Source of the DNA: Phragmites australis
Lineage: Eukaryota; Streptophyta; Magnoliopsida; Poales; Poaceae
Direction: 5' to 3'
Length of the DNA: 64,000 nt
NCBI RefSeq assembly: GCF_958298935.1
Contig: NC_084944.1
Location: forward strand, 19,375,679-19,439,678
Below are positions 46,001 through 56,953 of this stretch, one piece after another (within the stretch, counting starts at the first letter, position 1; every line of letters begins with the position of its first letter). Under the pieces are notes generated by a model, which did not search any database, was not told the DNA's origin, and saw only the letters and a program-made list of their open reading frames with translations. The translations under genes and the position numbers were made by a program.

Positions 46001-47215
46001 TTGATGACAGAAGTTTCTGAGCTCATCCACACAGTACATGCGTTGAACGAGGAGGTATTGCTGCACAAAGAGAAGGTGATGCCGAAGCCCAGCGGCACCC
46101 AAAACAAGGCATGGCACCTTGATATGGGCGCAAGTAACCATATGACCGGTTACATAGAGAAGTTTGCTGAGGTTGACATGTCCATCAAATGGCCGGTTAA
46201 ATTTAGAGACAATATGACTGTGGAGATACACGAAAGGGACTCAATGTTGTTCAAGGGTTTCACTAGTGAACACCGGATACTCACAAGCGTTACTACATCC
46301 AGAGACTGAAAAGTGATCTAATCAATCTCGTCTAGTTGGATGAGAACGGTTACAAGATTGTGGTCGAAGGAGGAGTGATGTCAATTTTGGACAGAACACG
46401 TAGGATCTTGGCCAAAGTAAGGAGATCAAGGAACTTCTTGTATGTGTTACACATCATTCCAACTGTCCCGGAGTGCCTCCTGGCAAAAATTACTGAAGAG
46501 GTGTGGTGTTGGCATGCAAGGTACATCCATGTAAATTTCTATGCCCTCAAGGATCTATCCTACAAGAAGATGGTGCATGGTATGCCCATGATCGAGCATG
46601 TGGATTGCATCTACAATGTTTGTTTAATAGACAAGCAACATCGAAACTCATTTCCGACTATGGCACAATACCGAGCAGAACTTCCACTAGAGCTATGGCA
46701 TATAGATTTTTGTGGGCCTATCTCTCCTGCCACACATGGACAAAAATGCTATTTCCTACTATTGGTGGATGACTGCACAAGGTATATGTGGTTAGCTCTA
46801 CTCCACACAAAAGCTTTTTAAGCATTTAAAAGGGTCAAATCTATAGCAGAGATGGAGAAGAATCTCAGGTTCAGAGCTTCGCGTACCGACTACGGTGGCA
46901 AGTTCATAGATTACTACGAGCTGTTGGGAGTAAAGAGTTACCTCACGACACCTTATTCTCCCCAACAGAATGAAGTAGTTGAAAGAAGAAATCAAATGGT
47001 GGGTTGGCATGACAAGGAGTCTGCTGAAAATCAAGGGAGTCCCAAGTGAATTTTGGGGAGAAGCAGTATCGACTACCGTCTATCTCCTCAATAGAGCACC
47101 GGCAAAGAGCATCATCGGCAAAACTCCCTACGAAGCCTACTATGGCAGGAATCCAAGTGTCAGTCACATCTGTACATTTGGGTGCATTGCACATGTGAAG
47201 GTGGTGACGTTGTAG
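46001..47215 (+). pseudogene. Protease and integrase of element F
   Basis: Protease motif WHLDMGASNHMTG (46110-46150), with DMG for DTG. The zinc domain follows at 46500-46650, then the integrase core ELWHIDFCGPISPATHG (46690-46740; first Asp) and the second Asp region RTDYGGKF (46882-46905; RSDNGGEF expected). SPQQNEVVERRNQ (46957-46995) carries the Glu. Frames switch at ~46820 and ~46980. Role: integration; inactive here. Confidence 0.8.
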
Positions 47216-49051
47216 CTCCCCAAACTAGCATATCGAAGTAAGACAATGGTGTCCATTGGATATGATCCAAGTATAAAGGGTTACCGGATGTTCGATCCTA
47301 CAACATGATGAGTTGTTGTGACTTGCGCAGTGTTCGAGGAGGAGAAGCACTGAGAGTGGAGTGGAAATCTAACAATAGAGGAACGATAAGTAAATGATGT
47401 GTTTACGGTGCATTATCCTCCTAAGGATGTACCCAACACAGAAACACATGGATATGAGGTTGAGGGACGCGACTTCGACACAGACATCCCCATCTCCCAT
47501 GTAGCATTTGCCTTTGAGTGCCAGATAAGCCAAACACACCTGGGATAAGCACAAAATCTGAATCCCTTGGATTGTCTCCACCATGCACTACGACAACTAC
47601 ATTGGGTGCATCAACGTTGCATAGATCTCTACTGCCTATGGCATCCAAAGCAAGCTGATTATGAGGATCACGACGGGAGCATGACATACAAAGTTTGTAT
47701 GATGCCATGTCCCCAATAGAGCTGGAGTATTCGAGACTTTGTTTGCTAGGTGAGGAGGAGCCTGCAAATTTTGAAGCTAAAGGAGAGCCAACATGGAGAA
47801 AATCTATGGAGGAGGAAATATCCTCCATCCAAAAGAATGGAACATGAAAGTTTGTTCCATTGCCTGATGGCCACAAACCAATAGGTTTGAAGTGGGTGTT
47901 CAAGCTAAAAAAGGACACCCAGGGAAAAATTGTGAAGCGAAAGGTGAGGCTAATAGCAAAGGGGTATGTTCAACGACAAGGCGTTGATTTTGATGAGGTG
48001 TTCATCCTTGTTGCTCGACTAGATACAGTACGCCTGCTCATTGCATTTGTGGCGCATGAAGGATGGAAGGTCCATCATATGTATGTTAAATCAACTTTCC
48101 TAAATGGTGACATGGAAGAAGAACTCTATGTTGTTCAACCTCTAGGATTTGAGGAGAAAGGAGAAGAACACAAGGTGTTTAGATTGCACAAAGCTTTGTA
48201 TGGCTTGCGTCAAGCCTCAAGAGCTTGGAATTCAAAGCTAGACAAGTTCTTGGCGGCACTCAATTTTGAAATTGCCATTTAAACATGCAGTGTACAAAAG
48301 AAGCCAAGAAAAAGGGAATTTGCTAGTTGGAGTTTATGTGGATGACTGATAATCATTGGAGGATGTGATGAAGACATCAGTAACTTCAAATCTTAGATGA
48401 AGAAGTTATTTAGCATGAGCAACCTTGGGTTACTTAGCTATTACTTGGGAATTGAAGTTTGTCAAAGCTCTAGGAAAATCACGCTTAGCCAAACCGCATC
48501 TGCAAGAAAGGTGTTGGAAAAATGCGGCTTGAAAGATTACAATCTAACAAAAAATTTAATGGAACCCCACCTGAAGTTAAGCAAATAAAGCACAAGACCT
48601 CATGTGCATAAGACCCTATACCGATGTATAGCCGTCAGCCTGAGATACATGCTACACACGTGCCCAAACCTAGCTTTCTCAATTGGCATGTTAAGCAGAT
48701 ATATGGAAGAAGCCCACGACGAAGCATATGACTGTTGTGAAGCACATACTACAGTACATGAAAGGAACCTTAAACTTCAATAGTATCTATAAAAAGAAAG
48801 AATGAGACTTGAAGCTGATTGGTTACTCTAACAATGATCTAGTCGGTGATACCAATGAAAGGAGGAGCACTTCAAGCATGGTATTTTTTTCTTGGGTCAA
48901 AACCCATTAGTTGGTGTTCACAAAAGCAAAAGGTAGCCTTTCTTCTTGTGAAATAGAATACATTTCATGTTGTGCGTCAACATGTCAAGGGGTGTGGCTA
49001 GGATGATTGCTGGCAGATGTGCTAACTACAGAAGTGAAGAAAGTGACCCTG
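47216..49051 (+). pseudogene. Reverse transcriptase and RNase H start of element F
   Basis: Linker (47216-47850) with stops. The RT frame at 47860-48282 has LKWVFKLKKDTQGKIVKRKVRL, VARLDTVRLLIAFVA, KSTFLNGDMEEELYV and ALYGLRQASRAWN. The YVDD box near 48335-48346 is directly followed by a stop. Further pieces: SNLGLLSYYLGIEV (48417-48460) and the RNase H start near 48900. Element G then interrupts at 49052. Confidence 0.82.
49047..49051. repeat. Target-site duplication of element G, left (CCCTG)
   Basis: Repeated at 60686-60690. Confidence 0.9.
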
Positions 49052-49385
49052 TGAAAGTGCATCTAGGCCCCCTAAGTGGGTTTTGGCTTATTGATGACAA
49101 AACGATTAAAGAACTAACATGCTTTGTGAGTATTGAACAGGTATGAGCATTAGTTGTGAAGGTAAATGACGTTTGACGCCCGTCGAAACAATTGAAGAAT
49201 CAACGAAGGATACAAGATAGGGCTTAAATTCTTTTACTTTTGAAATTGAGTCTAGGATAGATTTTTTCCTAGATGGATGGATTCATTTGCTTGATTAGTG
49301 TCTCAATGCTCAAGAGATCCTTTAGAATCACCCAATTGAGAGACACATTCACTCATGGACACGAAACTCTTTCTGAAAATCTTCA

Positions 49386-49850
49386 GAGTCCGGAGTCTCC
49401 GGTGTTCACCGGATACTCCGGTACTCAGCGTTCACCGGATACTCCGGCAGAGAGTCTCGGTTACGGTTTAATCTTTTCAAGAAAAAGACCGGAGTCTCCG
49501 GTGTTCACCGGATACTCCGGTAAAATGTTTAGTGTGCAGTCGGAGTCTCCGAGGTAGACTCCGGCAGAGGCTCTCGGTTAGCTTTTAATCTTTTTGTTAA
49601 AAAGAAGTAAAGACCGGAGTCTCCGGTGTTCACTGTATACTCCGGTACCTGGAGATGCCGGAGGATCCGGCTAGTCTCCGGACTTAGTCTGTTTTGGAAA
49701 ATCTGTCAGGACCGGAGACTCCGATGTTCACCGGAGACTCCGGTAATTAAAAAGAACTGTAACGGCTAGTTCTGACACGTTCGTGACCGTTCTGACGCCG
49801 TTTTTGGAATTAGGACCGGAGACTCCGGTGTACACCGGATACTCCGGTAA
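49386..49850 (+). repeat. CCGGA/TCCGG palindrome array in the G 5' LTR
   Basis: Paired units CCGGAGTCTCCGG and CCGGATACTCCGG separated by TGTTCA or TGTACA, repeated at about 49389, 49489, 49541, 49615, 49711 and 49814. Mirrored in the 3' LTR at 59407-59884. Sireviruses are known for conserved palindromes near their promoters. Confidence 0.88.
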
Positions 49851-49891
49851 GCTCTGACAAAAACAGTAACGGCTAGTCTGTGAGAGAGGGC

Positions 49892-49897
49892 TATAAA
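49892..49897 (+). promoter_or_regulatory. TATA box of the G LTR promoter
   Basis: TATAAA ~40 bp after the last palindrome of the array; same at 59926-59931 in the 3' LTR. Confidence 0.65.
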
Positions 49898-50647
49898 TGC
49901 CCCCTCTCTCCATAGCATTTAGAGCTTGCTGTGGCTGGTTTCCTTGAGACCTCTTGAGCACTTTAAGAGCATTCAAAGCCCCTCCAATCATCTCTAGAGC
50001 CAAATTTGCACAAATTTGAGAGTGTGTGTTTAAAGAGGGTTCAAGCCACTTGAGCATTGATTTCTTCATCGAGCATTTACTGCGATCATCTCCTTTGAAG
50101 CTTTGGGTTTCTAGAAGGAAAGGAGTCGCCCGAAGAGCACCCAAAACTTGTGGTGTGCCTCGGGAAGTTTTTAAGCATCTTCATATTGAGTAAGAATTTC
50201 TAGCTTGATCTTTGTGGTCGCTAGAAGAGGATAGGGTTGGAGAAGACCCGGCTCTTTGTGAGCTCCTCAACGGAGACGTAGGCACTTTTTTGTGAGGTGG
50301 CCGAACTCCGGGATATATTCTCGTGTTCTTACTTGTGAAACTTACTTGATCGTGTGCATTTGGTAATTTGTCATTTAAATTGCTATAGTATCAATCTTGC
50401 TAGTTTTAATTGTTATTCCAGCTTAGTAATATCTACTTGACCTAGTGCAACTCATAGAATCTAGCTGTGGTCTTTAGTTCAAATTTATTCTGAAATTTCC
50501 TGTCAGGCCGGAGACTCCGGACTAGACCGGATACTCCGGACCATACCGGAGTATCCGGACTTCACCGGAATATCCGGCAGTTTAATCCGCTGTTTTTAGT
50601 TTTAAATTTCAGAAAAGCCTATTCACCCCCCTCTAGGCACTTTCAAT

Positions 50648-50660
50648 TGGTATCAGAGCC
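50648..50660 (+). other. Primer-binding site of element G
   Basis: TGGTATCAGAGCC, a full match to the Met-tRNA-type site, two bases after the LTR. Confidence 0.9.
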
Positions 50661-50699
50661 TAACCTCCTACAAGGCTTCACCGCTTGGAGGGAATCATT

Positions 50700-51617
50700 A
50701 TGTCGACATCCGGAAGTCCGAGGGGTCTCAAAGATGATCCATCAAGAAGTGATGATGGTAATGGTAAAGGAAAGGGAAGTGAGATTCCTTTCAATTATGA
50801 TCGTTTGAATTCTTCTAGCAATTACATTTCCGTGCCTTCCGGACGTGCACCATTCTTCGATGGTACACATTATGCCGCTTGGAGGCACAAAATGAAAATG
50901 CACTTAATTTCTCTTCATCCAAGTATTTGGAAGATTGTTTGCACAGGTTTTGAGCTGCCGGAGGAAGACCAAGAGCTCACCTCAAGTGAAGAACAAAATA
51001 TGCATCGCAATGCTCAAGCTACAAGTGTGTTGCTTAGTGCCTTGAGTCCGGAGGAATTCAACAAAGTGGATGGACTTGAGGAAGCTAAGCAAATTTGGGA
51101 CACACTTCAAGTTGCTCATGAAGGGACTACAAGTGTGAAAGAATCCAAAATAGAATTGCTTGAGGGAAAGCTAGAAAGATTTGTGATGGAGGATCATGAA
51201 ACTCCTCAAGCAATGTATGATCGGATGATGGTGCTTGTGAACAAGCTAAGAGGACTTGGAAGCGAGGACATTGATGATCACAAAGTGGTGAAGAGACTAC
51301 TTAAAGCATTTGCTCCTAGAAATCCCACTTTGGTGACGCTCCTCCATGAGAGAAGAGATTACAAGAGGCTCACACCAAGTGATGTGCTTGGAAGGATTCT
51401 TGCTCATGAGCTCATGGAGGAAGAGGCTAATGTAGTGAAGATTCATGCTAAACAAAGCTCAACCTCAAGGCATAAAGAAATTGCACTCAAGGCAAGCAAA
51501 AGCAAGCAAGTCCAAGAATCAAGCACAAGTGATGATGAAAGCTCCGAAGATGAAGAAATGGCGTTCTTTGTGAAAAGGTTCAAGAAATTCATGAGAAAAG
51601 GAGGCTATTCAAAGTAA
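50700..51617 (+). pseudogene. Gag, N-terminal part, of element G
   Basis: The first ATG after the primer site starts a 305-residue frame. It has RAPFFDGTHYAAWRHKMKMHL, LEEAKQIWDTLQVAHEGT, and the UBN2/gag core with LVTLLHERRDYKRLTPSDVLGRI near its end, then an acidic Ser-rich tail. A stop (TAA, 51615-51617) precedes the zinc knuckle, which continues in the same frame nine bases later. One substitution would explain the break. Role: capsid. Confidence 0.85.
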
Positions 51618-51626
51618 AAGAGAGAC

Positions 51627-52883
51627 ATGCCCAAGAAGAGAACATCAAGAAGGGCATGCTATGAATGTGGTGAAATTGGTCACTTTATAGCCGATTGTCC
51701 AAACAAGAAGAAGGGAAAGGACAAAGAAGACAATAAAGTCAAGTCATACAAGAAAGACAAGAACAAGATGTACAAGAAGAAATATTCGGGTCAAGCACAT
51801 ATTGGAGAAGAGTGGGATTCCAACTCCGACTCGGACTCCGATGATGAAGGAGTCGCCACCATTGCTATTCATGAGCTTACACCAAGAAAATCACTCTTAA
51901 TGAGTGATGATGATGATGATGATGGAGACTCCCCAAAATGCTTCATGGCCAAGAACCGCAAGGTAAAATCTCAATCCAAGCTCCTAGATAGTGATAGTGA
52001 GTATGATAGTGATTGTGATAATTTGTTCAAAGGTTTGAATAAAAATATCATGGCTAAAATAAAGGAGCTAATGGATACAATAGATAGTCATGAAGAGACC
52101 CTTGAGAGACAAGAAGACTTGCTCATCCTTGAAAAGGAGAGAAACCTTGAACTCGAGGAGCTCTTTGCTAAAGAGAAAGAAAAAGTTGAGAAATTATCTA
52201 AAGATTGTGATTTAGCCAATTCCTCAATTGTCGATCTTAAGAGTAACAATTTCTTGCTTCAAGAGAAATTATCTTGTTTAGATGAAAATTATAGAACTCT
52301 TGAAACACAAATTGATATTCTTAAGAAAGGCTCTTCTAACTCTAGTGAAGCAAATTTACTATCTAATGCATCTACTAGCAATGGATGTTCTCGTTGTTCT
52401 AACCTTGATATGAATGCTTGTACAACTAATAATGAATCCTTGCAAGCATTACAAAAGGAAAATGAGAGGCTAAATGCTTTGGTCAAATATGGGTGCATCA
52501 AAACTTATAAGTCAAAGGATGCACTTTACAAGACTATTCAAGCCAAAGACAATAAGCAAAAGCGAGGTCTTGGTTTTGACCAATACACAAGCAAGCTAAA
52601 TGATCGTGTGCTATTGAATGGAGTGGAATGCCTCAAGTTTATCAAAGGAGGCAAACAAGTTGATCACCCTACTCAAACAAGGCAACCGAAGGCTCATGCC
52701 CCCCAATGTTCCTTTTATGCCTCATACATGCTAAAGAGAGACCACCGTGGTAAAGTGGTTGCTCTCTATGTTGGTCCCCGCACAAGAGATAGAATTGTAA
52801 AAAGGAATGTATGGGTGCCAAAAGTGCTTGTGACTAACGCTAAAGGACCCAAACAAATTTGGGTACCTAAAATAAAGGCATAA
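51627..52883 (+). pseudogene. Gag C-terminal part of element G: zinc knuckle and coiled coil
   Basis: Same frame as the capsid part. The CCHC knuckle CYECGEIGHFIADC (about 51657-51700) is intact. Acidic and basic tracts follow, then a long coiled coil (about 52050-52330) and the end motif NVWVPKVLVTNAKGPKQIWVPK (52807-52872). The frame ends at TAA 52881-52883. Protease and integrase lie in the next frame, so pol expression would need a frameshift or the reading frame was altered. Confidence 0.85.
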
Positions 52884-52889
52884 CTTTGT

Positions 52890-54282
52890 TTTGTAGGCAT
52901 ACTCCTCCGGTGGATCAAGTTGGGTCATTGATAGCGGATGTACCAATCATATGACCGGAGAAAAGAGTATGTTCTACTCCTTTGAAGAAAATGGAGGACC
53001 TCATGAAAACATCATCTTTGGCGATAATGGAAAAGGAGAGGTAATGGGACTAGGTAAAATTGCCATCTCAAATGATACTTCCATTTTAAATGTCTTGTTA
53101 GTAAAATCACTCAATTACAACTTATTATCCGTATCTCAATTATGTGAAATTGGTTATAATTGTCTTTTTACAAATGAGGGTGTGGTTGTCTCTAGAAGGG
53201 AGGACACCTCTATAGTCTTCACCGGCAAGTTGAAGGGTAAACTCTATCTTGTTGATTTTTCAACGGATAGAGTGATGCCTAAAACTTGCTTGATGGCTAA
53301 GTCTAGCATGGGCTGGCTTTGGCATCGCCGACTTGCTCATGTTGGCATGAGGAATTTGTCCAAACTTCAAAAGGGCGAACACATTCTAGGACTAACGAAT
53401 GTGACTTTTGAGAAAAATAGAGTTTGTAGTGCATGCCAAGCGGGAAAGCAAGTTGGAGCATCTCATCCCTTGAAGAATGTGATGACCACTTCAAGACCAT
53501 TGGAACTCCTTCACATGGACTTATTTGGGCCAATCACTTACATAAGTATCGGAGGTAACAAATATGGTTTAGTTATTGTTGATGATTTTTCACGTTTCAC
53601 TTGGGTATTCTTCTTGCATGATAAAAGCGAAACTCAAGCCATTCTCAAGAAGTTTGTGAGAAGAGCACAAAATGAATTCAAAGTAAAGATCAAGAGAGTT
53701 AGAAGCGACAATGGAAGCGAGTTCAAGAACATACAAGTTGAAGAGTTTCTTGATGAAGAAGGAATCAAGCATGAGTTCTCGGCTCCGTACTCCCCTCAAC
53801 AAAATGGAGTGGTCAAAAGAAAGAATAGGACTCTAATTGAATTCGCAAGAACAATGCTTGATGAATACAAAGTATCGGATCAATTTTGGGCGGAAGCAAT
53901 CAAAACCGCATGCCATGCCATCAACCGGTTATATTTACACAAGTTATTGAACAAAACTTCATATGAGCTTCTAACCGGTAACAAGCCAAATGTTTCCTAT
54001 TTTAAAGTCTTTGGTAGCAAATGCTTTATTTTAAACAAGAAAGCTAGAAGTTCTAAATTTGCTCCAAAGGTAGATGAAGGGTTTATGCTTGGTTATGGTT
54101 CAAATGCCTACGCCTATCGCATTTTCAACAAAACCACCGGATGTGTTGAAATTGCGAGAGACGTAACATTTGATGAATCTAATGGCTCCCAAGTGGAGCA
54201 AGTGGATACAAATGTTTTAGGTGATGAAGAAATACCAAGCGAAGCAATCAAGAAGATGGCAATTGGCGAATCAAGCCCTTAG
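52890..54282 (+). pseudogene. Protease and integrase of element G
   Basis: The frame opens near 52890. The protease motif SSWVIDSGCTNHMTG (52913-52957) has DSG. The zinc domain HRRLAHVGMRNLSKL...CSACQAGKQ (53323-53450) comes next. The integrase core shows LLHMDLFGPI (first Asp), RSDNGSEFKN (second Asp) and SPQQNGVVKRKNRT; the catalytic Glu that normally follows NGVV is Lys here, so activity is doubtful. The frame ends at TAG (54280-54282), and RT continues one base out of frame. Confidence 0.85.
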
Positions 54283-54335
54283 AACAAGAAAAGACTCAAG
54301 AAGCTCAAATCGATAGGGATCAACCATCTTCATCA

Positions 54336-55799
54336 ATGCAAGTTGAACCATCAATGTCAACCCAAGATCAAGACGACAAGAGATCACAAGATCAACATCA
54401 AGACCATGAAGATCCGAACAATTTTTTGAATGATGAAGTGGAAGACATCCAACATCAATCACAAGTGCCACATCCACGTGTTCATCAAAGTATCCAAAGA
54501 GGTCACCCCGTGGACAACATCCTTGGTGATATACAAAAGGGGGTAACTACTCGTTCAAGAATTGCAAATTTTTGTGAATTTTACTCTTTTGTTTCCTCTT
54601 TGGAACCTTTGAAGGTAGAAGAAGCGCTTGATGATCCGGATTGGATAATGGCTATGCAAGAGGAATTGAACAACTTTACAAGAAATGAAGTTTGGTCTTT
54701 GGTGGAAAGGCCAAAACAAAATGTGATTGGGACAAAATGGGTCTTCCGCAACAAACAAGATGAAAATGGGATAGTAACAAGGAACAAAACTTGTTTGGTT
54801 GCTCAAGGATTCACTCAAATCGAAGGTTTGGATTTTGGTGAGACATACGCTCCCGTAGCTAGGCTAGAGTCAATTCGTATTTTATTAGCCTATGCTACTC
54901 ACCATGATTTCAAGTTATATCAAATGGACGTGAAGAGCGTATTTCTAAATGGACCAATCTCCGAATTGGTGTATGTGGAGCAACCGCCCGGCTTTGAAGA
55001 TCTCAAACATCCCGAGCATGTTTTTAAACTCCATAAGGCGCTCTATGGGCTAAAACAAGCTCCTAGAGCATGGTATGAATGTCTTAGGGATTTTCTTGTC
55101 AAAAAGGGCTTTGAGATAGGCAAAGCTGACTCTACTCTCTTTACTAAGAATGTTGATAATGATTTATTTGTTTGCCAAATATATGTCGATGACATTATAT
55201 TTGGTTCTACTAATCAACAATTTTGTGAAGATTTTAGTAGGATCATGACAAGGAGGTTTGAGATGTCCATGATGGGAGAATTGAAGTTCTTTCTCGGATT
55301 TCAAATCAAGCAACTCAAGGAAGGAACCTTCATTTGTCAAACCAAGTACATCAAAGATATGCTCAAGAAATTTGACATGGAGAATGCCAAACCAATCAAA
55401 ACGCCCATGCAAGCTAATGGACATCTTGATCTCAATGGAGAAGGCAAAAGCGTGGATCAAAAGGTATATCGTTACATGATAGGATCTTTGCTTTACTTAT
55501 GTGCATCTAGGCCCGATATCATGCTTAGTGTGTGCATGTGTGCAAGATTTCAAGCCGCTCCCAAAGAGTGCCATTTAATGGCCGTTAAGAGGATTCTTCG
55601 ATATTTAGTTCATACTCCATACCTTGGGCTTTGGTATCCAAAAGGGTCATCCTTCGACCTTATCGGCTATTCGGACTCCGATTATGCCGGTTGTAAGGTG
55701 GATAGAAAAAGCACTTCGGGAACTTGCCAATTCTTGGGTAGGTCCTTAGTGTCATGGTCATCCAAGAAACAAAACTCCCAAAATTCCACTTTTATGTGA
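54336..55799 (+). pseudogene. Reverse transcriptase of element G, with RNase H truncated
   Basis: Full copia [71 protein letters not shown], and an intact catalytic [12 protein letters not shown] (55170-55205). RNase H starts with [26 protein letters not shown] and SWSSKKQNS, then the AEAEY-containing part is missing and the frame stops. Sequence after the gap ([13 protein letters not shown], then [11 protein letters not shown]) is in 55785-55975. Confidence 0.9.
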
Positions 55800-56030
55800 T
55801 AATGAGAGTGCCATCAAAATAGCCAACAATCCCGTACAACACTCAAGAACCAAGCACATAGATATTAGACACCATTTCTTGAGAGATCATGCAACAAAAG
55901 GGGATATTGACATTCGCCATGTGAGAACCGAAAAACAATTAGCCGATATTCTCACTAAACAACTAGACGAGTAAAGGTTTTGCGAGTTGAGAAGTGAATT
56001 AAATATCCTAGATTCTCGGAACGTGGCTTG
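55800..56030 (+). pseudogene. Pol C-terminal end of element G
   Basis: RNase H end in another frame: [43 protein letters not shown] after QLDE (55972-55974) replaces an expected Lys codon; the last conserved segment, CELRSELNILDSRN, ends near 56030. Confidence 0.8.
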
Positions 56031-56292
56031 AACTGTTGCATACACTTGCTTGTTGTAGGTTTATAGCTTTCCTAGTTAAGAGTTTGCGAAAACTGCATTT
56101 TAAGTGTTTTTCTCAAAATTATTTGGATTTTTGGTCTCTCGATCATAATTTGTAACTTGTGATCATAGTTATGTAATGATGCTTGATTGGCTGATCACAT
56201 TTGACAAATTAGTCCTCTTGTCCAACATCTTCCTTCCAGAAAATCCTTTTCCCAATTCTTCAGCTCCAAATCTTGCTGTGACAGTTCCAGGT
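56031..56292 (+). other. Non-coding spacer after pol of element G
   Basis: AT-rich, no open frame. Separates pol from the internal palindrome array, so the third ORF is not reached by read-through of the pol stop. Confidence 0.55.
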
Positions 56293-56490
56293 CCCGGAAT
56301 GTCCGGTGTTCACCAGAGTATCCGGACCTGACACTGTTCACAGCCTCAGCTGTATTCCGTTCTGTTTCCAGTTACCGGATAGTCCGGTATTCACCGAAGT
56401 CTCCGGTACAAGTGTCAGGACCGGTGTCTCCGGTAAAAGTGTCAGGACCGGACTCTCCGGTCTACACCGGAGTTTCCGGTGTCTCCAGAA
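56293..56490 (+). repeat. Internal palindrome array of element G
   Basis: CCGGAATGTCCGG, CCGGATAGTCCGG, CCGGTATTCACCG, CCGGACTCTCCGG, CCGGAGTTTCCGG and similar units. Same motif family as the LTR array, but not a copy of the LTR. Confidence 0.85.
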
Positions 56491-56493
56491 TTC

Positions 56494-56500
56494 TATATAT
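56494..56500 (+). promoter_or_regulatory. Candidate TATA box for the envelope-like ORF of element G
   Basis: TATATAT just after the internal palindrome array, followed by a C-rich segment and a CT-rich leader. The layout mirrors the LTR promoter (palindromes, TATA, CCCCC). A plausible 5' UTR intron runs from a donor AAAG|GTACCG (56689) to an acceptor TTCTTCTAG (56942), 12 bases before the ATG. Confidence 0.5.
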
Positions 56501-56953
56501 TCCCCCAGCCCGAACAGTTATCTTTTCCCATCTATTCTCTTATCCTCTCTCCAAACAACCTTCTCTCCGGCGATTTTGAGAGGAACCCAAGAATCTTCAA
56601 GTCTTGCTACGTTTCTCACTTGGATTAAAGGCCGGAATCTCCGGAGATCCCTATTCTCAAAAATCCCCGGAGGATTTGAGCTCAAAGGTACCGTTTTCAA
56701 CAATCTTTCCGATCTCTCAATGCTCTTGTCTAGAGTTGTTTTCCTTTGGTAGAATAGTTCCTAGTACCCTCTAGAACCCATTCCCAAACTTGTTTCATCT
56801 CTAGTTGGCCATATCTCCCAAACCCTAGCTGGTTAGGTTTTCTGTCGGGGCCGACCGGAGTATCCGGTATCAACCTGAAGTTTCAGCTTTTCCTGTCCAA
56901 TCTTTTACTCCTCAAATTCTTTGTTCATTCCATTTCTTCTAGGTGCTCTTGCA

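Larger units (their letters stand above)
49052..50645 (+). repeat. 5' LTR of element G (1,594 bp)
   Basis: Starts TGAAAGTGC and ends GCACTTTCA, a 9-bp inverted pair. A palindrome array (49386-49850) stands before TATAAA (49892-49897), with a second cluster at 50508-50580. The small open frames inside it are not genes. Confidence 0.94.

Noticed and set aside
49273..49557. Open frames in the G LTR (also 59294-59557 and minus-strand 49728-50144, 59762-60178).
   Set aside because: Conserved between LTRs only because the LTRs are copies; they consist of palindrome units and have no domain.
56921..56953. An N-terminal hydrophobic signal (MFIPFLLGAL sense) for the envelope-like protein.
   Set aside because: The upstream codons begin with TTG, not ATG, and lie across a likely splice acceptor; the first ATG is 56954.
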